Shown: positions 9,145 through 17,044 of the stretch, one piece after another | Numbering within the stretch: position 1 is the first letter of the stretch | Layout of the letters: each line of letters begins with the position of its first letter | NCBI RefSeq assembly: GCF_009928485.1 | Contig: NZ_JAABNP010000032.1 | Span: 1-64,000 of the forward strand | DNA length: 64,000 bases | Origin: Clostridium sp. C2-6-12 | Lineage (GTDB): Bacteria; Bacillota; Clostridia; Clostridiales; Clostridiaceae | Reading direction: 5' to 3' | Made by a program: the position numbers and the translations under genes | The notes under the pieces: generated by a model | Told to the model about the DNA's origin: nothing | Databases searched by the model: none | Seen by the model: the letters and a program-made list of their open reading frames with translations, nothing else

Positions 9145-9789
9145 TTACCTCCTCTTAGTAACTGCAATTCCATCTCCCATAGGTATGACAGATGTAATCA
9201 AGTTTTTATCTTGAGTAACTAATTCCAAATAAGTCCTCATTCTTTTTACTATTGTTATTTTTCTTCTTTTGACTAATTCCTGAGATGCTACCATTCCTCT
9301 AAATAGAACATTATCAGCTACTATTATACCATCTTCCTTAAGCAATCTTAAACAATGTGGTAAAAAATGATTATAATGTCCCTTTCCTGCATCCATAAAA
9401 ATTAAATCAAATGGTTCATTTAATTTTTCTAATACTTCTAAACAATCACCTTGTTCAATTTTTATTTTATGACTTAAATTAAATTTATTTAAGTTCACAT
9501 TAGCTAATTCTATCATTCTTTCATCACGTTCTATTGTTACAATCTCTGGCTCTGTACCAGCTGCTTCATACATTAATATTGATGAAAAACCTATTGCTGT
9601 CCCTAGTTCCAATATCCTTTTTGGCTTTTTCATACTTGTCATAAATTCAAGGAAAACACCAGTTTCTTTTTGAACAATAGGAACTCCATTTGCTCTTGCA
9701 AAATCTTCTATTTCTTTTAAGATGCCATCCCTGTCCTTAATTAAACCTCTAATATATTCTTCCATATAGTCATATGTAATCTCACTCAT
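9145..9789 (-). CDS. trmR: tRNA 5-hydroxyuridine methyltransferase TrmR (O-methyltransferase family)
   Basis: SAM-dependent class I methyltransferase of the caffeoyl-CoA/catechol O-methyltransferase-like family. The SAM-binding motif is ILELGTAIGFSSILM, the acidic ribose-binding segment is VTIERDERMIELA, and DLIFMDAGKGHY and ADNVLFRGMV are the metal-binding and catalytic stretches. In Bacillus YrrM/TrmR methylates ho5U34 to mo5U34 in tRNA. The tight coupling to a trhP homologue (5 bp) supports the same role here; enzyme specificity itself is inferred. 214 residues; ATG 9789 lies 7 nt behind GGAGG. Confidence 0.85.
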   Translation of the reverse strand: MSEITYDYMEEYIRGLIKDRDGILKEIEDFARANGVPIVQKETGVFLEFMTSMKKPKRILELGTAIGFSSILMYEAAGTEPEIVTIERDERMIELANVNLNKFNLSHKIKIEQGDCLEVLEKLNEPFDLIFMDAGKGHYNHFLPHCLRLLKEDGIIVADNVLFRGMVASQELVKRRKITIVKRMRTYLELVTQDKNLITSVIPMGDGIAVTKRR

Positions 9790-9845
9790 GAATTTCCTCC
9801 AAATTTCAAATCTAATATAAATTCATTGTAAACTAACTAATAAAT

Positions 9846-9929
9846 AATATTAAGTTACTAAGCAACTTAATATTTAATTTTTGAAAAGCACTAAGGCTTT
9901 TCTTCCTCAACAGTTAACTCTTAACTGTT
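9846..9929 (-). other. Three stacked hairpins after mltG
   Basis: Between mltG and trmR lie three perfect inverted repeats: 9846-9856/9864-9874 (AATATTAAGTT), 9883-9889/9896-9902 (GAAAAGC) and 9909-9917/9921-9929 (AACAGTTAA with a 3-nt loop). At least one probably attenuates transcription from mltG into trmR. The CAGTTAA palindrome recurs in the alaS leader. Confidence 0.5.
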
Positions 9930-9937
9930 ACCTGTTT

Positions 9938-10963
9938 TTAGTATCCTAGTTCTTTTTTCTTCTTTAAAAAATCATCATAGCTCTTAGTAAAATAATGTGA
10001 ATCATCCTTTTGTAAAATATAATATAAATAATCTGTCTTTTCTGGAAGTATTGCAGCTTTAATACAATTTATTCCCGGACTAGCTATTGGACCTACTGGA
10101 AGACCTTCATATTTATAAACATTATATGGTGAGTTTATTTCTAAATGTTTGTTTAATACCACATCAACATGATATCCAAGAGCATAAATTACTGCTGCAT
10201 CTATTTCAAGTTTCATATTTTTATCAAGTCTATTATAAATAACTGATGAAATAAGTGGTCTGTCCTTTTGCACCTTGGCTTCTTTTTCTATCATAGAAGC
10301 TATAGTAATTATTTTTTCCACATCTTCATCTTTTATATCAACTTTAGTTTCATCTTTTACTTGCTTTAATACATCCTCAAATCTAGTTAACATTATTTTA
10401 ACTATATTTTCAGCTCCTAAGCCTTCTTCAACTAAATATGTATCTGGATATAAAAAACCTTCTAGATTGTATCTTTTTTTGCTGTTATTACTAACATACT
10501 TTGGCAATTCATAATTTTGCACGGCTTTTATGAACTCATTTTTTGAACAAATTTCTTTCTCTTCAAGAACATTCCCAATTTCTTCAATAGAATATCCTTC
10601 TGGAATAGTAAATTTAATTAAATTTTTAACACCTGTTCCATTTTCTAAAGAACTTATTAATTCCTCTAAGCTTGAATTAGTATTTATTTCATAAATACCT
10701 TCTCTTAATTTTATATTTTTTTTATCTATTGCAAGCTTAACTTTAATGAGTAGCTTATTTGAAAGCTTATCTTCTTTGTCTAATTTATTTAATATATCAT
10801 AAAATCCTTCGCCTTGTCTTACTTCAATCAGCATGGTGTTTTCATTTGAATTTAAGGGCTTTTCTATTGCATTATTATAGGATATCACAAAAGTAACTAT
10901 TATGACAAATATAAATATTGCAACTGCCAGCAGCAATTTTTTTAAGTTTTTATATCGCTCCAT
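9938..10963 (-). CDS. mltG: Endolytic murein transglycosylase MltG
   Basis: Membrane-anchored lytic transglycosylase (YceG family) that cuts nascent peptidoglycan strands. One membrane segment (LLLAVAIFIFVIIVTFVIS) is followed by a LysM-like region with MLIEVRQGEGFYDIL, then the YceG domain. The catalytic-Glu segment is IASMIEKEAKVQKDRPLISSV, and YEGLPVGPIASPG is strongly conserved. The frame opens at 11002, but ATG 10963 stands 7 nt behind CAGGAG and gives the normal MERYKNLKK start (341 residues). It lies between typA and trmR. Confidence 0.92.
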   Translation of the reverse strand: MERYKNLKKLLLAVAIFIFVIIVTFVISYNNAIEKPLNSNENTMLIEVRQGEGFYDILNKLDKEDKLSNKLLIKVKLAIDKKNIKLREGIYEINTNSSLEELISSLENGTGVKNLIKFTIPEGYSIEEIGNVLEEKEICSKNEFIKAVQNYELPKYVSNNSKKRYNLEGFLYPDTYLVEEGLGAENIVKIMLTRFEDVLKQVKDETKVDIKDEDVEKIITIASMIEKEAKVQKDRPLISSVIYNRLDKNMKLEIDAAVIYALGYHVDVVLNKHLEINSPYNVYKYEGLPVGPIASPGINCIKAAILPEKTDYLYYILQKDDSHYFTKSYDDFLKKKKELGY

Positions 10964-11061
10964 AAAGATTCTCCTGAATATAATTAAAAGTAAATAATCC
11001 AATACAGACTATTTACTTTTAATTAGCTTTATTTATTTTATCTATAGAATATTATTTATAA

Positions 11062-12888
11062 TTATTTTTTGCTTCTGCTGATCATTCTTCTTCTTTCAGC
11101 ACTATCTAATATTCTCTTTCTCATTCTTATATTTTGTGGAGTTACTTCTACTAACTCATCAGCATTTATGAATTCTAAACATTGTTCAAGTGACATTTCA
11201 ACTGGTGGAGTTAATTTTAATGCATCATCAGCACCCGATGATCTTGTATTAGTAAGTTTCTTCATTTTACATACATTAATTTCAAGATCCTCTGCTCTTG
11301 CAGAAACACCAACTATCATACCACCATATACAGGAACACCAGCTCCTATAAATAATTGTCCTCTTTCTTGAGCACTATATAATCCATAAGCTATTGAATC
11401 TCCTGCTTCAAAAGAAACTATTGACCCTCTGCTTCTACCTGGAATTTCACCTTTATATTTTTCATAAGAATGGAATACGTGATTCATAATTCCATTACCC
11501 TTTGTATCAGTCATTAATTCACTTCTAAATCCAATAAGACCTCTAGCTGGAACCGTAAATTCTAATCTTGTGTATCCATTTACTGCTGATGTCATATTAA
11601 CCATTTCAGCTTTTCTTGGCCCTAGCTTTTCCATTACTGGCCCCATAAATTCTTCTGGAACATCGATTGTTAAGTACTCAATCGGTTCTTCTTTATGACC
11701 ATTTTCTTCTCTAAAGATAACATTTGCTTTTGAAACTTGGAATTCATATCCTTCTCTTCTCATAGTTTCAATAAGAACTGAAAGATGAAGTTCTCCTCTT
11801 CCTGCAACTTCAAAGCAATCTGGAGTAATTTCTTTTACTCTTAAACTTACATTTGTTTCAAGTTCCTTCATTAATCTATCTCTCAAATGTCTTGATGTTA
11901 CAAACTCACCTTCTTGCCCTGCAAATGGTGAATCATTAACCATGAAGTTCATTGTTAATGTTGGTTCATCTATTTCTAAAAATGGTAATGCTTCTGGAGC
12001 TGAAGAATCTGCTATAGTATCACCTATATTAGCATCAAGAACACCACTTACTGCAACTATATCTCCCATTGAAGCTTCTTCTGCTTCTTCTCTTTTTAAT
12101 CCTTTGTATGTAAATATACTAGTTATTTTGAAATTAAAATTTGATCCATCATTCTTTAATAGAGTTACAGTTTGATTTCTCTTTACAACACCTCTGTGTA
12201 TTTTACCAATTGCAATCTTCCCAACAAAGGCATTTGTATCTAGTGTACTTACTAACATTTGAAGTGGTTCATCTGCATATCCTTCTGGTGGTGCAACATA
12301 TTTTACTATTGTTTCAAATATAGGATTCATGTCTGCATTATCATCTTCAACATTATATCTTGCAAAACCTTCTCTAGCTGACGCATAAATAATTTGGAAG
12401 TCTAATTGTTCATCATTTGCTCCTAATTCTACAAATAGGTCAAATACTTCATCAATTACTTCTGTTGGTCTAGCATTTGGTTTATCTATTTTATTAATTA
12501 TAACTATTGGCTTTAACCCTAATTCTAATGATTTCTTTAAAACGAATTTAGTTTGTGGCATTGGACCTTCATATGAGTCAACAACAAGTAAAACTGAGTC
12601 AACCATCTTAAGTACACGTTCAACTTCCCCACCGAAATCTGCATGTCCTGGGGTATCTACTATATTTATTTTTATATCATTATAAATTACAGCAGTATTT
12701 TTTGAAAGAATTGTAATTCCTCTTTCTTTTTCTAAGTCATTAGAATCCATTACTCTTTCTTCTACTTTTTCGTTAGCTCTAAATGTATGACTTTGCTTTA
12801 ATAGAGCATCAACTAATGTTGTCTTACCATGGTCAACGTGGGCAATTATAGCTATATTTCTTATATCTTCTCTTTTTATTAATTCCAT
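11062..12888 (-). CDS. typA: Ribosome-associated translational GTPase TypA/BipA
   Basis: Translation-factor GTPase, 608 residues, close to the usual length. G1 is AHVDHGKTT (about residues 16-24), the switch II motif is DTPGHADFGGEVER, and G4 is NKIDKP. EF-G-like domains II, III and V follow, and the C-terminal TypA-specific domain contains GRSRGSIVSFEAGDS and TRSSGADDALKL. It assists 50S subunit assembly and stress adaptation. ATG 12888 stands 8 nt behind GGAGG. Confidence 0.97.
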   Translation of the reverse strand: MELIKREDIRNIAIIAHVDHGKTTLVDALLKQSHTFRANEKVEERVMDSNDLEKERGITILSKNTAVIYNDIKINIVDTPGHADFGGEVERVLKMVDSVLLVVDSYEGPMPQTKFVLKKSLELGLKPIVIINKIDKPNARPTEVIDEVFDLFVELGANDEQLDFQIIYASAREGFARYNVEDDNADMNPIFETIVKYVAPPEGYADEPLQMLVSTLDTNAFVGKIAIGKIHRGVVKRNQTVTLLKNDGSNFNFKITSIFTYKGLKREEAEEASMGDIVAVSGVLDANIGDTIADSSAPEALPFLEIDEPTLTMNFMVNDSPFAGQEGEFVTSRHLRDRLMKELETNVSLRVKEITPDCFEVAGRGELHLSVLIETMRREGYEFQVSKANVIFREENGHKEEPIEYLTIDVPEEFMGPVMEKLGPRKAEMVNMTSAVNGYTRLEFTVPARGLIGFRSELMTDTKGNGIMNHVFHSYEKYKGEIPGRSRGSIVSFEAGDSIAYGLYSAQERGQLFIGAGVPVYGGMIVGVSARAEDLEINVCKMKKLTNTRSSGADDALKLTPPVEMSLEQCLEFINADELVEVTPQNIRMRKRILDSAERRRMISRSKK

Positions 12889-13340
12889 TTTTTATTCCTC
12901 CAAACAGCATTAAACTGCGAATTTTTCTTTTTTATCCAAGTCAAAACTATCATAGATTATTAACTTATTAATTATTTCATAGCAACAACTATAGATAAGT
13001 ATCACTTTATTATTTTGTCTCTAGTTATGTATACAATAAGTAAAAAATTAAGTATATTTATAAAATATTTTCCAAATAATTATTATGTTAATAAATTTTT
13101 AATTATTAATTAAAATAATAACTCAAGTTATAAGTCAATGTAAACCTATAACTGTTTTTTTCCAAAATAAAATTGGATACTTAAAGTATCCAATTTCCTA
13201 CACAACTATTTTAAATTTTACCCTTTTCAGCATAAAAAGTCAACTATAAAAAACTTACATTATAAGTTTTACTATTTGAACTTTCCTTACAATGGCAAAA
13301 TTTATTTTCTATTTTAAACATTGATTTTGCTTCAAATAAT
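12889..13340. other. Intergenic region between RNase J and typA
   Basis: About 450 bp of very AT-rich sequence with no credible gene. It holds the typA ribosome binding site at the left and two hairpins at the right: 13170-13182/13184-13196 (AAATTGGATACTT) and 13250-13257/13263-13270 (AAAACTTA). The typA promoter must lie here but no single element stands out. Confidence 0.6.
13170..13196 (-). terminator. Hairpin terminator after RNase J
   Basis: A 13-bp perfect stem (13170-13182 with 13184-13196, AAATTGGATACTT) is followed on the minus strand by TATTTTGGAAAAAA. A weaker 8-bp hairpin at 13250-13270 lies just before it. Confidence 0.65.
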
Positions 13341-15008
13341 TTAAAATTCCATAATTATAGGTAATATCATAGGCTTTCTCTTAGTCTTTTCATAAAGGAA
13401 TTCTCTAAGTTCGTCTCTCATTTTAGATTTTAATGTTGCCCAATCTGATATTTGCTTTTCTTCACAATCTCTAAGTACTGCTTTAACAATATCTCTTGCA
13501 TCCTCCATAAGACCTTCTGATTCCCTAACATATACGAATCCTCTAGAAATTATATCTGGTCCTGATACGACTCTTCCCGATTGCTTTTCTATTGTAACAA
13601 CAATTGTTAAAATACCGTCTTGTGATAAATGCTTTCTATCTCTTAAAACAATATTTCCTACATCTCCAACTCCAAGTCCATCTACAAAAACTTGACCAGC
13701 AATTGCTGTACCATTCTTTTTAATATAGTTTCTTGCTACTTCAATTATATCTCCATTTTCAGGTATAATTAAGTTCTTATCTGGAAGACCTAACTCCATT
13801 GCCAATTCACCATGCTTTTTCAAATGTCTATATTCACCATGAACTGGTACAAAAAATCTTGGCTTAACTAATGCCTGCATTAATTTTAATTCTTCTTGAC
13901 AAGCATGACCTGAAACGTGAATTTTTTCAGCAGAATCATATATTACTTCTGCACCTTTTTTAAATAATTGATTTACAACCTTTGAAACCAATTTTTCATT
14001 TCCTGGAATTGGTGTTGCTGAAATAATAACAGTATCTCCAGGTACAACATTAACTTTTCTATGTTCTGATGCCGCCATTCTTGCTAGGGCTGACATTGGT
14101 TCTCCTTGACTTCCTGTTGTTATAATAACAACTTTTTCATTAGGATATTTTCCAATTTGATCTATTGGCACAAGTACATCTTCTTCAAAGTTAAGATAAC
14201 CCAATTCAGCTGCTACTTGAACTATATTTTCCATACTACGCCCAGACACAGCCACTTTTTTATCATAAGCTTGTGCTGCCGTTATTATTTGTTGGATTCT
14301 ATGAATATTAGAAGCAAATGTTGCAACTATTATTCTGCCCTTTGCTTTTCCAAATAATCTTAAAAAAGTTTCTCCAACAACTCTTTCAGTTAAAGTATAT
14401 CCTGCTCTTTCAACATTAGTTGAATCAGCCATCATTACTAAAACACCTTTTCTTCCCAATTCTGCTAATCTTCCAAAATCCATCATTTCACCATCAATTG
14501 GTGTATAATCAATTTTGAAATCTCCAGTATGAAGCACAACTCCCAGTGGTGTATGAATGGCAATTGCCACCGAATCCGCTATAGAGTGATTTGTTTTTAT
14601 AAATTCTACTGAAACGCTCTGTAATTTAATTATATCCTTTGGTTTAACTCTCATAAGCTGAGTTGATGCTAATAAGCCGTGCTCTTTTAATTTAGTCTCA
14701 ACTATTCCTATAGTAAGCTTAGTACCATAAACTGGAACATTCAATTGTTTCAATATATATGGCAGAGCCCCTATATGATCTTCATGTCCGTGAGTTAAAA
14801 ATATTCCTTTAATCTTTTCGGCATTTTTAATTAAGTATGAAATATCAGGTATTACAATATCTATTCCAAACATATCATCATCTGGGAACTTTAATCCGCA
14901 ATCTATAACTATAATATCATCTTTATATTCAATTGCTGTTATATTCTTCCCGATTTCATTTATACCGCCAAGAGGAATAATTTTTATCTTTGCTTTTTCG
15001 CTCTTCAT
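13341..15008 (-). CDS. rnj: Ribonuclease J
   Basis: Metallo-beta-lactamase/beta-CASP ribonuclease with 5'-to-3' exo- and endonuclease activity in mRNA decay and rRNA maturation. The zinc motif is LTHGHEDHIGALPY. The beta-CASP part contains MMADSTNVERAGYT, ATFASNIHRIQQI and VSGHACQEELKLM, and VPVHGEYRHLKKH completes the metal site. The C-terminal domain ends in REFLYEKTKRKPMILPIIMEF. The frame opens at 15044, but AAAGGAGG lies 6 nt before ATG 15008, giving 555 residues (MKSEKAKIK). Whether it is the J1 or J2 type cannot be said; only one copy is in view. Confidence 0.95.
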   Translation of the reverse strand: MKSEKAKIKIIPLGGINEIGKNITAIEYKDDIIVIDCGLKFPDDDMFGIDIVIPDISYLIKNAEKIKGIFLTHGHEDHIGALPYILKQLNVPVYGTKLTIGIVETKLKEHGLLASTQLMRVKPKDIIKLQSVSVEFIKTNHSIADSVAIAIHTPLGVVLHTGDFKIDYTPIDGEMMDFGRLAELGRKGVLVMMADSTNVERAGYTLTERVVGETFLRLFGKAKGRIIVATFASNIHRIQQIITAAQAYDKKVAVSGRSMENIVQVAAELGYLNFEEDVLVPIDQIGKYPNEKVVIITTGSQGEPMSALARMAASEHRKVNVVPGDTVIISATPIPGNEKLVSKVVNQLFKKGAEVIYDSAEKIHVSGHACQEELKLMQALVKPRFFVPVHGEYRHLKKHGELAMELGLPDKNLIIPENGDIIEVARNYIKKNGTAIAGQVFVDGLGVGDVGNIVLRDRKHLSQDGILTIVVTIEKQSGRVVSGPDIISRGFVYVRESEGLMEDARDIVKAVLRDCEEKQISDWATLKSKMRDELREFLYEKTKRKPMILPIIMEF

Positions 15009-15070
15009 ATTTCCCCTCCTTTTTGTGGCATTATCTATAAACAAAGGCTCTTTTTTATTTCAAGTACCTT

Positions 15071-15535
15071 TTATTCATCCTTTAGTTTTTTTTGACATTC
15101 CTCACATATTCCATAAAACTTTACACTATGGTCTAAAATTTTAAATTTATACTGCTTTTCTATACTTTCTTCAAGTTCTTCCAGTAAATCATCCTGAACT
15201 TCCGAAACACTGCTACAGATATTACAAATCAAATGATGATGCCTATGTGCTTCATTAGAATGCACAATTTCATATCTGCTACATCCATCATTTAAATCCA
15301 ATCTTGATATTACACCCAATTCTTCCAACACAAGAATAGTTCTATATACTGTTGCTAATCCAATTTCTGGACAATCTTTTTTTACCTTATCATATATTTC
15401 TTCTGCCGTTAAATGTTGACCTTCATTTTCAATAATTGTGTCAACTATGGATCTTCTTTGTGGTGTTAATTTATACCCTTTCTTTTTCAACTCTTCTTTT
15501 AAGGCATTCATATCAACCAAGTTCGATTTTTCCAT
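15071..15535 (-). CDS. Fur-family transcriptional regulator (Fur/PerR/Zur)
   Basis: Metal-dependent repressor of the Fur superfamily, 154 residues. The winged helix has LTPQRRSIVDTI and GLATVYRTILVLEELGVI. The dimerisation domain has the histidine-rich HRHHHLICNIC and a second CEEC pair, forming the structural zinc site with two CxxC motifs. ATG 15535 stands behind GAGGTG; the longer frame to 15589 has no ribosome binding site. It sits 62 bp before RNase J. Sequence alone does not decide between iron (Fur), peroxide (PerR) and zinc (Zur) sensing. Confidence 0.9.
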   Translation of the reverse strand: MEKSNLVDMNALKEELKKKGYKLTPQRRSIVDTIIENEGQHLTAEEIYDKVKKDCPEIGLATVYRTILVLEELGVISRLDLNDGCSRYEIVHSNEAHRHHHLICNICSSVSEVQDDLLEELEESIEKQYKFKILDHSVKFYGICEECQKKLKDE

Positions 15536-15624
15536 ACATAACACCTCACTTTTCATATAAAATTTATACTCAGCATAAACTATTTTCATTAAAATATGTT
15601 TAACTATAAAATGTTACTTATGAA

Positions 15625-15900
15625 TTATTCCTCTAAACCGTCTTCATTCATAAGTGTTTCATAAGTTTCTAGCACCATTTCAAACTCTTCATCCTCATCT
15701 TCTAGTGCTATAAAAATTTCACTTCCATCTTCATCTTTAAATATTTTAAATGCATATGCATCTTCTGTATCTTCATCAGCTGGTGTCGCAACAATATATT
15801 GTCCTTTTAATTTTTCTATTTCGAAGTAAATAATAACCTCAAACTTAACATCATTGCCATTTTCATCTGGTATATATACGTATTTTGCATCTTTATCCAT
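15625..15900 (-). CDS. DUF1292 family protein (YrzB-like)
   Basis: Small, very acidic cytoplasmic protein of 91 residues. The core IYFEIEKLKGQYIVATPAD is followed by a run of Asp/Glu (GSEIFIALEDEDEEFEMV), the pattern of DUF1292/YrzB proteins. No biochemical function is established. In Bacillus and clostridia it is encoded next to ruvX and ireB, as here, so it belongs to this conserved core block. Confidence 0.85.
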   Translation of the reverse strand: MDKDAKYVYIPDENGNDVKFEVIIYFEIEKLKGQYIVATPADEDTEDAYAFKIFKDEDGSEIFIALEDEDEEFEMVLETYETLMNEDGLEE

Positions 15901-16099
15901 ATAACATTTCCTTTCTATCTCTTATTTTTTAATAATTGTAAAGAAAATAACGAATCAATTACAGAAAATCTATCGTTAGTTGACTTATTACTTTCCAAAA
16001 TATATATTTAAGCACCTGAATCACAATAACAGGACAAAATTTATCCCTGTTTTATTGTTAAAATTTAGTTAAGCTTAATAAATTCCGTATTTTGCTTCG

Positions 16100-16196
16100 C
16101 ACTATTTTCTATAGTGAAAAGTTTTTGGTAGTGCTTTGCACTATTTTCTATAGTGAAAAGATCTTGGTTGTGGCATAGCCACTATTTCATATAGTG
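16100..16196. repeat. Three tandem palindromic units between ruvX and the DUF1292 gene
   Basis: CACTATTTTCTATAGTG occurs exactly at 16100-16116 and 16139-16155, and in the variant CACTATTTCATATAGTG at 16180-16196. The spacing is 39 and 41 nt. Flanking bases repeat too (AAAAG after the first two copies, TTGG further on). The spacers form interleaved hairpins (TAGTGCTTTGCACTA, GTGGCATAGCCAC). The third copy covers the ruvX stop codon. Confidence 0.8.
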
Positions 16197-16598
16197 CATA
16201 TCTAAATATCCTTGAAGGATAAAAGTTGATGCAACTTTATCAACTATCTTTTTTCGCTTATTTCTTGACAAATCAGCTTCAAGCATTGCCTTATGCGCAG
16301 CAACAGTTGTTAAGCGTTCATCCCAGAATACTATTTGAACTTTCAGCTCTTCTTCAATTAACTTTCCAAAAGTCATTATAATTTCTCCTGATGGCCCAAT
16401 TGTTCCATTCATATTCTTTGGAAGTCCAATTACTATAATTTCTGCTTTATATTCATCACAAAACTTTTTTATTTCTTCTAAATCTTTTTCTTTGTTAGTT
16501 CTTCTTATTGTAGTAATCCCTTGCGCTGTAAATCCTAACGGATCACTTACTGCGACACCTATAGTCTTTGAACCTACATCTAATCCCAATATTCTCAA
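16182..16598 (-). CDS. ruvX: Holliday junction resolvase-like protein RuvX (YqgF)
   Basis: RNase H-fold nuclease of the YqgF family, 138 residues, implicated in rRNA 5'-end processing and possibly Holliday junction resolution. The acidic motif is ILGLDVGSKTIGVAVSDPLG, followed by VIGLPKNMNGTIGPSGE and the third acidic motif FWDERLTTVAA. It sits between ireB and the DUF1292 gene, the standard firmicute order. Its stop codon lies in the third unit of a palindromic repeat cluster. Confidence 0.93.
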   Translation of the reverse strand: MRILGLDVGSKTIGVAVSDPLGFTAQGITTIRRTNKEKDLEEIKKFCDEYKAEIIVIGLPKNMNGTIGPSGEIIMTFGKLIEEELKVQIVFWDERLTTVAAHKAMLEADLSRNKRKKIVDKVASTFILQGYLDMHYMK

Positions 16599-16611
16599 AT
16601 TTCAGCACCTC

Positions 16612-16648
16612 TTAAAAAAATAAGAGTGCCCGCAAAAACGGGCACTCT
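16612..16648 (-). terminator. Terminator or attenuator between ireB and ruvX
   Basis: Ten perfect base pairs, AGAGTGCCCG at 16623-16632 with CGGGCACTCT at 16639-16648, around a 6-nt loop. On the minus strand TTATTTTTTT follows at once. This is a textbook intrinsic terminator directly after the ireB stop. Since ruvX starts only 14 nt later, it may attenuate rather than end the operon. Confidence 0.85.
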
Positions 16649-16906
16649 CTACTTTATCTCTAAATAAGATTTTATTACTTCCTCTAGTATGTCATCTCTT
16701 TCGAGTTTTCTCACTAAAGCTCTTGCTCCGTTGTAATTAGTGATGTAAGTAGGGTCTCCTGAAATCAAATATCCAACTAACTGATTTATAGGATTGTATC
16801 CTTTTTCTTGTAAAGAATTATAAACCTCTGTTAATATTGCCTTCGTAAGAGCTTCTTTATTCTTACTTAAATCAAATTGCATTGTATGTTCAATATTATT
16901 ACTCAT
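16649..16906 (-). CDS. ireB: IreB family regulatory phosphoprotein (YrzL)
   Basis: Small protein of 85 residues with the family core TMQFDLSKNKEALTKAILTE and GYNPINQLVGYLISGDPTYI. In Enterococcus IreB is a substrate of the Ser/Thr kinase IreK and regulates cephalosporin resistance; Thr in the N-terminal segment is the known phosphosite there. Placement next to alaS and ruvX is conserved in firmicutes. The role in clostridia is inferred from family. Confidence 0.92.
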   Translation of the reverse strand: MSNNIEHTMQFDLSKNKEALTKAILTEVYNSLQEKGYNPINQLVGYLISGDPTYITNYNGARALVRKLERDDILEEVIKSYLEIK

Positions 16907-17044
16907 AGTACGCTGCTTATGCAGCTCACCCCCTTAATCATTGTCTAAGGAAACGATATCCATATTTATTATTTACTTAAATTTTTAATTGTATTCGCAT
17001 AATCCATATTTAGATTATAACCTATTTTTTTTCAAAAGTATATA

